12,920 bases of DNA from Candidatus Omnitrophota bacterium (GTDB lineage Bacteria > Hinthialibacterota > Hinthialibacteria > Hinthialibacterales > JAKPRU01), in NCBI GenBank assembly GCA_029557025.1, contig JAKPRU010000694.1:1-12920 (forward strand), written 5' to 3'. A program made the translations under genes and the position numbers. The notes below the pieces were generated by a model. It made no database searches. It was not told the origin of the DNA and saw nothing but the letters and a program-made list of their open reading frames with translations. Positions 7,148 to 12,920 of the stretch are shown here, piece by piece; the stretch's first letter is position 1, and every line of letters starts with the position of its first letter.

Positions 7148-8042
7148 TGCTGTCCAGCATCTCCTGGAAACTCTGCCAAATATGAATCCGCTCCGAAGCA
7201 TAACATATCGCATCGAAAAATTCACTCCGCCCGGCGATATGCGATGGATCGGCATAGAAATTCAGCAATGCCGGAGAATTGCCGGCGGCAAAATAGTCTA
7301 CCATTTTCACCAGCTGATCGCGGTAGTCTTGCGGGGTAAGCCGCTCCTTTCTTCCCGAGAAGAAAGTCCAGGAATCGAGAATATTCAACGGAGCATCGAA
7401 ACATCCCGATACGGGAATCTCCATGATCTTCGAACGTGTTTGATGCAGTGGGCCGCGAAGAAATCCATACCATGGGGTTGTCGAGGAGGAATAGCGGTAA
7501 CCCAAGTCACGCAAAGTTCTATGAAGAAATCGCAGCTGGGATGTCTTTTGAAACGTGCCGAAATGGGGGCTTCGAAATCCGCGGGGAGTCCTGCCCAATA
7601 TCTTTACCAGCGTTTCATGCCCCTTACGGATATCCTCCGCGATGTCTTCCGGACGCATTTCGTGATAAAAGGTACAGCTCTCAAATCGAGCATTTTTCTC
7701 ATCCCAGTACGCGTGAGGCAGATATCCGTAGTTGATAAACTCACACCCCCTCGATGCGATTTCCCGATAAATATCGCCGTTCTGCTCAAGATTAGTTCCC
7801 GGAACGGCAAACACAGGACAAATGCCGATCTCCATTAACTGCCCGGTTACATCGAGAGCGGCCTCGGCATCGCGGTCTCTGTCACAGTCAAAAGACAGTA
7901 TCAGTGTCGGTCGAGTCAGTCCCTGTTTTCGCGCCAGGCGGACATAATTTCCAAATAGCCAACTCGGGCGCCTCCGCGCGAGAATTTGCGGCGCTGTTTG
8001 ACGCGGAGACCGAATAGCGTTCTTCAGGACATACAGGTTCAT
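7140..8042 (-). CDS. Polysaccharide deacetylase (NodB) family protein with altered metal motif
   Basis: 300 aa. NodB-fold enzymes remove N- or O-acetyl groups from sugars with a metal held by Asp and two His. The first strand motif is LSFDCDRD (49-56), matching the usual TFDD-type motif. The third motif GFRSPHFG (155-162) matches the usual RxPxG region. The second motif, normally H-S/T-x-x-H-P, reads NYGYLPH (104-110): the first His is Tyr and the only His is displaced by one position. The protein may bind metal differently or may be non-catalytic. The ATG at 8042 is chosen because it overlaps the preceding stop as ATGA, like its neighbours. The in-frame extension to 8135 lies inside the epimerase gene. 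Context: third downstream partner in an amino-sugar glycan operon, where deacetylation of an N-acetyl sugar would make sense. Confidence 0.8.
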   Translation of the reverse strand: MNLYVLKNAIRSPRQTAPQILARRRPSWLFGNYVRLARKQGLTRPTLILSFDCDRDRDAEAALDVTGQLMEIGICPVFAVPGTNLEQNGDIYREIASRGCEFINYGYLPHAYWDEKNARFESCTFYHEMRPEDIAEDIRKGHETLVKILGRTPRGFRSPHFGTFQKTSQLRFLHRTLRDLGYRYSSSTTPWYGFLRGPLHQTRSKIMEIPVSGCFDAPLNILDSWTFFSGRKERLTPQDYRDQLVKMVDYFAAGNSPALLNFYADPSHIAGRSEFFDAICYASERIHIWQSFQEMLDSNG

Positions 8043-9160
8043 GCGACAGACCCCGCAATGATCTCCTTCAGATGCCGTACAATCCGCGCGGATGTGTATC
8101 CATCCCACAGATCCGGCACAGTCCCCTGTTTCCATTTGCCGTCAAGAATTCTCGAAAGACAGTCCGCAAGGGTATCGGGACGAATCAGTTCATTTGTGCC
8201 CTGTTGAATGGTGATCGGCCGCTCCGTGTTCTCTCGTAGCGTAAGACACGGGATGTTGAGGACCGTTGTCTCTTCCTGTATGCCGCCGGAATCTGTAACT
8301 ACAAAGGCGGAGTTTGACACCAGGCTCAGGAAATCCACGTACCCCTGCGGCTCCGCCCAATGAACGTTCGGGCCTCTTTCCAAATCCCGCCGGAGACCGA
8401 ATTCCTCCAGCCGATGTTTCGTTCTCGGATGAATCAAGAAGACAATCGGCAGTCGTTCGGAGCAGGTCCGTACCGCGTCAACAATACTTTCCAACGGCTC
8501 TCTTCGATCCACATTGGATGGACGATGGAGAGTCATTACTCCATAACGCTTCGGCTCCACTCCGAATTCCAGGTACTTCTTTCTGGATTCAATAGCGGTT
8601 TCATTCATCCGCAACGTATCGATCATGATATTCCCGACCCGTCGGATGCGGTTTTCCGAAACTCCTTCGCGTTTCAGATTGTCGTCGGCATCCGGGGACG
8701 GGGTCCACAGAATATCCGCGATGGTATCGGTAATTACACGATTGATCTCTTCGGGCATTGTGCGGTCGTAACTGCGTAATCCGGCTTCCAGGTGGGCTAC
8801 CGGTAGATTCAACTTCTTTGCCGTAATGGCGCACGCCATCGTGGAATTGACATCGCCGACTACAACTGTCAGCTGCGGAGGCTGTCGCAGGCAGATTTCT
8901 TCATACGCCGTTATGACTTTCGCAGTCTGTTGCGCATGGCTGCCGGAACCGACCCCCAGGTACAGATCGGGTTCCGGTAGTTGAAACTCCCGAAAGAAAG
9001 TCTCCGACATATTCAAATCGTAATGCTGGCCGGTGTGGACAATCTGCGGGCAAAAGTACTCCGCCTCCGCGCTCAGCGCCTTATACAGCGGCGCAATCTT
9101 CATAAAATTCGGGCGTGCGCCGGCAACAAGATGAATGACGGCAGGGGGAGACAGGATCAT
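8039..9160 (-). CDS. wecB: Non-hydrolysing UDP-GlcNAc 2-epimerase (WecB/MnaA/WbpI family)
   Basis: 373 aa, full family length. It interconverts UDP-GlcNAc and UDP-ManNAc in the cytosol, or the equivalent 2,3-diacetamido-uronate pair if it is a WbpI-type enzyme. Visible landmarks are GARPNFMK (14-21), HTGQHYD (42-48), VVVGDVNST with D103, HLEAGLRS with E125, PEEINR with E138, LHRPSNVD with H212, and DSGGIQEE near 295. These correspond to E. coli WecB catalytic residues D95, E117, E131 and H213. The start codon overlaps the glycosyltransferase stop as ATGA. WecB and WbpI cannot be separated by motifs alone. The divergent WbpB-WbpD type gene at 11728 makes the WbpI option worth testing. Confidence 0.93.
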   Translation of the reverse strand: MILSPPAVIHLVAGARPNFMKIAPLYKALSAEAEYFCPQIVHTGQHYDLNMSETFFREFQLPEPDLYLGVGSGSHAQQTAKVITAYEEICLRQPPQLTVVVGDVNSTMACAITAKKLNLPVAHLEAGLRSYDRTMPEEINRVITDTIADILWTPSPDADDNLKREGVSENRIRRVGNIMIDTLRMNETAIESRKKYLEFGVEPKRYGVMTLHRPSNVDRREPLESIVDAVRTCSERLPIVFLIHPRTKHRLEEFGLRRDLERGPNVHWAEPQGYVDFLSLVSNSAFVVTDSGGIQEETTVLNIPCLTLRENTERPITIQQGTNELIRPDTLADCLSRILDGKWKQGTVPDLWDGYTSARIVRHLKEIIAGSVA

Positions 9161-10317
9161 GCCGGTTTCATCAACTTCCGGTAGATTTCCACAACACGCG
9201 CCTCCATCTTCTTTGGCGACCAGTGTTCCTGGGCATGTTCATAGGCGCGGCGGCCCAGCTGTTCGCGATATCCGTCATCTTCAATTAAACGTTTCAGTGC
9301 AGCGGCGTATTCTTCCACAGTATTGTTGACCTTCAGGACAAAATCACCTTCCAGTTCGGGGACCGGTTCTCCCAATCGCCGATTGATAACGACCGGCAGC
9401 CCGGTCAGTAACGGCTCGAGGACGGATTTGCTGATCTCCCAGTACTCCGTGTGAACGGCAAAAATATCGAATTCGGGCAATAGCCTGCACAACTCGCTGT
9501 TCGGGACCGCCGGGCGGAAATCGACACGGTCCTGCAATCCGAGTTCCTGTACCAGGTTCCGAAGGTATTCATGATAGGAACCGTCCCCGACCAATGTCAA
9601 ATGCGTATCGGGCAGCCCCTGAACGGCACGGATGATATTGTCGGGATTTTTCTCCCTGATCTGTCGTCCGACCGAGATAATCCGCACCGGATGATGAAGG
9701 CGGTAGTCATCTTTCTTTTGGAGGTGGTCCTCGTTCAATATGTTATAGACTACTTCAAAGCGTTCCGCGCCCATTCTCTTCAGGTACGGAACAATCGGCT
9801 GGTAGACCGGCATGACCAGGTCTGCGTTCCGAAGCGTCACTTTCCCGACGGCCTCCATGGCCCGAAGGAAAACACGTTGTTGCCGGTTGGTGGCTCGTCC
9901 CTTGATATCCTCATCCGGGTTGATATGCATCGAGACTACGTACGGAATACCCAGCGCCTTCTTGATTCGGCTCGCCAGGTAGCCGTTCAGCTTATTGCCG
10001 TGGCATCGAATCAATGCGGGTCGGATTTCTTCGGCTAGCTGGACGGCAGGTTCCGCCCAGCCCTTCAAGAAGAACGGTCTCCATCCAAGACTGCGGTAGA
10101 AAAGATGCGGATCGGTTGGGTAATTGTGAATTGTCAGATTCGCATCCCCTGCTGTGTCCTGTAGATCCGCCGGATTGACCTGGTCATCATTTACCATCAG
10201 AATATGCACATTCTGAAACAAATTTCCGGGATTGTAGTACCGTGGCGTTATTTCACCTTTCGAGACCAGTTCACTCAGGCGATCCGGGATGATTACTAAT
10301 AGAGTTTGCGGAGTCAT
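9157..10317 (-). CDS. Family GT4 glycosyltransferase
   Basis: 386 aa, two-domain GT-B fold expected. It moves a sugar from a nucleotide sugar to a growing glycan at the cytosolic membrane face. The N-terminal domain begins LLVIIPDRLSE and carries GEITPRYYNPGNLF (21-34), a form I recall from GT4 proteins. The nucleotide-binding domain starts at about 210 (VRIISVGRQIREKNPDNII), with LVGDGSYHEYL (242-252) and FDIFAVHTEYWEISKSVLEPLLTG (about 283-306), where E294 and E301 stand for the usual E-x7-E pair with one residue fewer between them. The ATG at 10317 overlaps the preceding stop as ATGA. A TTG four codons further upstream would start inside the repeat and is less likely. Donor and acceptor are unknown. 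The adjacent 2-epimerase suggests a ManNAc-type sugar nearby in the pathway. Confidence 0.88.
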   Translation of the reverse strand: MTPQTLLVIIPDRLSELVSKGEITPRYYNPGNLFQNVHILMVNDDQVNPADLQDTAGDANLTIHNYPTDPHLFYRSLGWRPFFLKGWAEPAVQLAEEIRPALIRCHGNKLNGYLASRIKKALGIPYVVSMHINPDEDIKGRATNRQQRVFLRAMEAVGKVTLRNADLVMPVYQPIVPYLKRMGAERFEVVYNILNEDHLQKKDDYRLHHPVRIISVGRQIREKNPDNIIRAVQGLPDTHLTLVGDGSYHEYLRNLVQELGLQDRVDFRPAVPNSELCRLLPEFDIFAVHTEYWEISKSVLEPLLTGLPVVINRRLGEPVPELEGDFVLKVNNTVEEYAAALKRLIEDDGYREQLGRRAYEHAQEHWSPKKMEARVVEIYRKLMKPA

Positions 10318-11315
10318 TGATCCCCCCAACCCTCTCCCGCCGGGAGCGGGGGTGTTTGCGCCTCAGTGGGCCATCGCGCAAATTGCTCGTTAATGGATCG
10401 GGTAATGGATTCCGCCAGACGCAGCGCGCGCAATCCATCCCACCCATTCACCACCGGCGGATGCTCGCCGCGCACGGCTTCCAGGAATGAGGAAAGTTCC
10501 GTTTCAAGCGGTTCACACGGCTCGATATGGACCTGTTCATACTCGATTCGCGGCTTTCCGTCTCCATCCTCCGCCTTGCGATAGACCTCCAGGCTGGGGG
10601 CCAGGTAATCCAGCGAGAGATAGGCGTTGGGCTGAAAAATACGGATTTTCCTCTGCCGTCCGGCCGTGATCCGGCTGGCTGTGACATTCGCAATACACCC
10701 GGAAGCGAATCGCAACCGGGCGTTGGCGATGTCTTCTTTGGGTGTCAGCACGGGCACTCCGATGGCATCCACGGTTGCGACCTCCGATTTCACCAGGGCC
10801 AGAATCAGGTCCAGGTCGTGAATCATCAAGTCCATTACGACGCCGATATCTTTCACACGCGGCGCCGGGGGGCCGAGACGATGCGCCTCGATAAACAGCG
10901 GATTCTCCAAAACCTCGTTGAGCGCCATCACCGCCGGATTGAACCGCTCGATATGCCCCACCTGGAGGACAAGATTCTTTTCCTCGGCCAGGCGGCAAAG
11001 CGCCTCCCCGTCTTGTGTGGAGAGAGTCATCGGCTTCTCGACCAGGCAATGGACCCCTCGTTCCAGCAATTGCGAAGCGATGGAAAAATGCTCCTCCGTC
11101 GGAACCACAATGCTGGCGGCATCCGGCAAGTCCAACTCATCAATAGAGGCGCAGAACCGGGTCCGGTATTTCGAGGCAATCTCCTCCCCACGTGCTCGGT
11201 TCACATCCACAATCCCCACCAGCTCGGCATCGGGACGCTCGGCATACACACGCGCATGGTGCTGCCCCAGAGATCCCGCGCCTATCACCGCAACTTTGAC
11301 AACATTCCGATTCAT
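10314..11315 (-). CDS. Gfo/Idh/MocA family NAD(P)-dependent oxidoreductase
   Basis: 333 aa, first gene of the minus-strand glycan operon. Members oxidise or reduce sugars, often as nucleotide sugars. The Rossmann motif VIGAGSLG (10-17) is followed by D37 at the end of strand 2, which favours NAD. The signature EKP is at 93-95 with catalytic-type K94, and the active-site H166 lies in MIHDLDLIL. Related enzymes include UDP-GlcNAc 3-dehydrogenases such as GnnA of lipid A pathways, and the QVGHIERFNP segment resembles those, so a nucleotide-sugar 3-dehydrogenase is my preferred guess. The ATG at 11315 has AAGGA about 8 bases upstream and a candidate promoter at 11350-11377. Oddity: about the last 15 residues (PPLPAGEGWGDQ and before) are encoded by a REP-like repeat, so the native C-terminus was probably replaced. 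Confidence 0.9.
   Translation of the reverse strand: MNRNVVKVAVIGAGSLGQHHARVYAERPDAELVGIVDVNRARGEEIASKYRTRFCASIDELDLPDAASIVVPTEEHFSIASQLLERGVHCLVEKPMTLSTQDGEALCRLAEEKNLVLQVGHIERFNPAVMALNEVLENPLFIEAHRLGPPAPRVKDIGVVMDLMIHDLDLILALVKSEVATVDAIGVPVLTPKEDIANARLRFASGCIANVTASRITAGRQRKIRIFQPNAYLSLDYLAPSLEVYRKAEDGDGKPRIEYEQVHIEPCEPLETELSSFLEAVRGEHPPVVNGWDGLRALRLAESITRSINEQFARWPTEAQTPPLPAGEGWGDQ
10324..10350 (-). repeat. REP-like GC-rich hairpin repeat at the end of the Gfo/Idh gene (copy B)
   Basis: On the minus strand, CTCCCGGCGGGAG forms a tight hairpin followed by AGGGTTGGGG. Positions 10340-10324 match 16 of 17 bases of the repeat core at 1185-1201. It supplies the C-terminal codons of the Gfo/Idh gene and the region just before the overlapping glycosyltransferase start, including G-rich bases that can act as its Shine-Dalgarno. 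Confidence 0.6.
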
Positions 11316-11349
11316 TCAAAGGTCCTTACAATGCAGCGGATCGGACATG

Positions 11350-11377
11350 ATTGTACCCGTAGGGTATCATTCAACAA
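11350..11377 (-). promoter_or_regulatory. Candidate promoter for the minus-strand glycan operon
   Basis: On the minus strand, TTGTTG (11377-11372, 3 of 6) is followed after 16 bases by TACAAT (11355-11350, 5 of 6 to TATAAT). Transcription would start near 11343, giving a short leader that contains the AAGGA ribosome site of the gene at 11315. Confidence 0.4.
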
Positions 11378-11427
11378 ACCTCCGCGCGAGGAACCGTACA
11401 GGCTCCGTCAGGACATTACCCTTATTC

Positions 11428-11549
11428 TGCCTGGCAGCTACCCAGTAGGCCAGGCGTCCCTGCCTGGCAAGTAGGCCAGGCGTCCCTGCCTGGCAGCCAC
11501 CCAGTAGGCCAGGCGTCCCTGCCAGTAGGCCAGGCGTCCCTGCCTGGCA
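11428..11549. repeat. Array of four hairpin-forming 25-bp repeats
   Basis: The unit begins GTAGGCCAGGCGTCCCTGCC and ends TGGCA. Full copies lie at 11445-11469, 11471-11495 and 11525-11549, and a 20-base copy at 11504-11523. Each full unit folds as GCCAGGC-GTCCCT-GCCTGGC, a perfect 7-bp stem. A longer period of 59 bases is also visible: 11428-11464 matches 11487-11523 with a single C/T difference, including the linker GC(T/C)ACCCA. The short and irregular spacing speaks for local amplification of a REP-like element. Confidence 0.85.
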
Positions 11550-11566
11550 AAGAAAGGCTTTCTTCA

Positions 11567-11605
11567 CCCAATGACCGGCCCGGCCGGAGCGAGGCTCCCA
11601 ATGAC
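11567..11605. repeat. GC-rich hairpin flanked by 9-bp direct repeats
   Basis: CCCAATGAC occurs at 11567-11575 and again at 11597-11605. Between them are GGCCCGGCCGG and a GGAGC-GAG-GCTCC hairpin (11586-11598). It may be another family of dispersed intergenic repeat, or a minimal inserted element with its duplicated target. Only one copy is in the window. Confidence 0.4.
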
Positions 11606-11642
11606 GGTTCAAAGCGAACTTTCTCACGAGAAACCGGGTCTC

Positions 11643-11671
11643 TTGGAATGGAAACGCGGAACATCTATAAC
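11643..11671 (+). promoter_or_regulatory. Candidate promoter for the WbpB-WbpD type gene
   Basis: TTGGAA (11643-11648, 4 of 6) is followed after 17 bases by TATAAC (11666-11671, 5 of 6). A start near 11678 would leave a leader of about 50 bases containing the GGGAGGA ribosome site of the gene at 11728. Confidence 0.45.
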
Positions 11672-11727
11672 GGTGATACGGAAACGATGGGACAAGCGAC
11701 AGGAACGGAACGATTTCGGGAGGAAAG

Positions 11728-12920
11728 ATGACAAAACACATTCAAATCGCCTGTGTGGGCAGCGGATATTGGGGCAAGAACCTGGTCCGTAACTTCCACA
11801 ACCTGGGGGTCCTCTCTCATATCTGCGAACTGGCCCCGGACAGACGCCGGGAAATGGAGACAGCCTATCCCGACTGCAACGTCACCGACTCTTTCGATTC
11901 GATCCTTGAGGACGGGCAAATCGCCGGTGTTGCGATTGCCACTCCGGCGGAGACTCACGGCGATCTGGTCCGACAATCGCTCCTTGCCGGCAAGGATGTG
12001 TTTGTGGAAAAGCCCCTGTGTCTTTCCGTGGCGGAGGGCAAACAGCTGGTCGCGCTGGCTTCCGAGCGGCAGCGCATCCTCATGGTGGGTCATCTTCTGT
12101 GGTATCACCCTGCAATTCTGAAACTGAAAGAATTGGTGGACAGTGGAGAACTGGGCCGGATTCAATACATTTATTCAAACCGCCTCAACCTCGGCAAAAT
12201 CCGCACCGAGGAGAACATCCTGTGGTCGTTTGCGCCGCATGATATCTCAGTCATTCTTGGACTGTTGGGCGAAATGCCCGAAACGGTGCAGGCGAGCGGC
12301 GGTAATTATCTCAACCAGCGCATCGCCGATGTCACACTCAGCTGGCTTTCATTCCCCAGCGGCACAAAGGCGCATGTCTTTGTCTCCTGGCTTCATCCGT
12401 TCAAGGAACAGAAACTGGTCGTGGTGGGCGAGCGCAAAATGGCGGTCTTTGACGATATGGAAGAGGAAAACAAACTGGTGGTTTATCCGCATTCCATCGA
12501 ATGGAAAAACCGTCTGCCTGTCGCCCAAAAGGCTCCGTCCGAGGCCGTTCCGCTCGATCGACTGGAACCGCTTCGCGCGGAATGCGAGCAGTTCATCGAG
12601 TGCATTCGGACACGATCCACACCCCGCACCGATGGCCAAGAGGCCCTCCGCACTTTGACCGTTCTGGATGCCTGCCAGCGCTGCCTTACACAGACGCGGC
12701 CCGCTTCTTCGGTTCCGGTGTCCAAACCACCCTATTTTGTGCATGAATCGTCTTATGTGGATGACAATGTGGAAATCGGCGAGGGCACGATGATCTGGCA
12801 TTTCTCTCATGTCCTGAAAAACTGCAAAATCGGGAAAAATTGCCGAATCGGTCAGAATGTAGTTATCGGGCCGGATGTCACCATCGGCGAGAATGTCAAG
12901 ATCCAGAACAATGTCTCGGT
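11728..12920 (+). CDS. Gfo/Idh oxidoreductase fused to a left-handed beta-helix acyltransferase (WbpB-WbpD type), 3' end cut off
   Basis: 397 codons are visible with no stop before the window edge. The ATG at 11728 has GGGAGGA a few bases upstream. Residues 1 to about 325 form a Gfo/Idh oxidoreductase: GSGYWG (11-16), VEKP with K95, and H171 in FAPHDISVIL. From about residue 336 the chain changes to hexapeptide repeats (VEIGEG, CKIGKN, CRIGQN, VVIGPD, VTIGEN), with the IWHFSHV motif that marks WbpD/WlbB-like N-acetyltransferases. In Pseudomonas these two activities are separate: WbpB oxidises UDP-GlcNAcA at C3, and WbpD acetylates the 3-amino group made by WbpE. A fusion would couple the first and last steps of UDP-GlcNAc(3NAc)A synthesis. 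The aminotransferase and the UDP-GlcNAc 6-dehydrogenase are not in the window. Domain calls are strong and the exact substrate is inferred. Confidence 0.88.
   Translation, partial: MTKHIQIACVGSGYWGKNLVRNFHNLGVLSHICELAPDRRREMETAYPDCNVTDSFDSILEDGQIAGVAIATPAETHGDLVRQSLLAGKDVFVEKPLCLSVAEGKQLVALASERQRILMVGHLLWYHPAILKLKELVDSGELGRIQYIYSNRLNLGKIRTEENILWSFAPHDISVILGLLGEMPETVQASGGNYLNQRIADVTLSWLSFPSGTKAHVFVSWLHPFKEQKLVVVGERKMAVFDDMEEENKLVVYPHSIEWKNRLPVAQKAPSEAVPLDRLEPLRAECEQFIECIRTRSTPRTDGQEALRTLTVLDACQRCLTQTRPASSVPVSKPPYFVHESSYVDDNVEIGEGTMIWHFSHVLKNCKIGKNCRIGQNVVIGPDVTIGENVKIQNNVS

Larger units (their letters stand above)
11316..11727. other. Gene-free divergent control region of the glycan genes
   Basis: This 412-base stretch separates two divergently read Gfo/Idh genes. 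From left to right it holds a promoter-like sequence for the minus-strand operon, an array of hairpin repeats, a repeat-flanked GC-rich hairpin and a promoter-like sequence for the plus-strand gene. Open frames crossing it are translations of the repeats and are not considered genes. Confidence 0.7.

Noticed and set aside
7148..7255. Longer start for the 174-aa unknown protein
   Set aside because: It would overlap the deacetylase-like gene by over 100 bases. The ATG at 7147 fits the overlap style of the operon.
10527..11474. Long open frame (315 codons) on the plus strand
   Set aside because: Antisense shadow of the Gfo/Idh gene, which has all family motifs on the minus strand.
11445..11549. 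CRISPR array
   Set aside because: Units are almost directly adjacent with no unique spacers of constant length, each unit folds on itself, and no cas genes are near.

Overview
The window looks like chromosomal DNA of a diderm bacterium of moderately high GC. It has intergenic hairpin repeats of several families and a pseudopilin of a form (NFLNAQIRAKIA near the N-terminus) that I associate with candidate phyla such as Sumerlaeota or Hydrogenedentota. That placement is recognition from memory, not a search result. There are no rRNA, tRNA, transposase, phage or CRISPR genes.

Layout. (1) Positions 1-3500, plus strand: the 3' part of a cobalamin riboswitch with a terminator-type expression platform, then three exported proteins. 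These are a small protein made of two tandem DUF4430/transcobalamin-like domains, a seven-repeat beta-propeller-like protein, and a BtuF-type vitamin B12 binding protein. Together they read as a B12-controlled corrinoid capture cassette outside the cytoplasmic membrane. No BtuC/BtuD permease or TonB receptor lies inside the window. (2) Positions 3612-4706, minus strand: cysK (cysteine synthase), followed in frame by a 33-codon relic that resembles the C-terminus of a MetB/MetY-type PLP enzyme. (3) Positions 5053-5688, plus strand: an orphan type II secretion/type IV pilin-like pseudopilin with a strong Shine-Dalgarno. (4) Positions 5708-11315, minus strand: a compact six-gene glycan operon. 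In transcription order it holds a Gfo/Idh/MocA oxidoreductase, a GT4 glycosyltransferase, a UDP-GlcNAc 2-epimerase (WecB/WbpI family), a NodB-like polysaccharide deacetylase homologue with an altered metal motif, a small unknown protein with a C-terminal membrane segment, and a SAM methyltransferase. The first three junctions are 4-base ATGA overlaps, the fourth overlaps by 8 bases and the last gap is 3 bases. (5) Positions 11316-11727: a gene-free divergent control region with promoter-like sequences on both strands and an array of hairpin repeats. (6) Position 11728 to the end, plus strand: a second Gfo/Idh oxidoreductase running into a left-handed beta-helix acyltransferase domain, a WbpB-WbpD type fusion, cut by the window edge.

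Regions 4-6 together suggest synthesis of a surface polysaccharide or glycolipid containing N-acetylated amino sugars, possibly a 2,3-diacetamido-uronic acid. The repeats are a feature in their own right. One family sits inside the N-terminal coding region of the propeller gene and at the C-terminal end of the first Gfo/Idh gene. A 32-bp perfect palindrome lies between the propeller gene and btuF.
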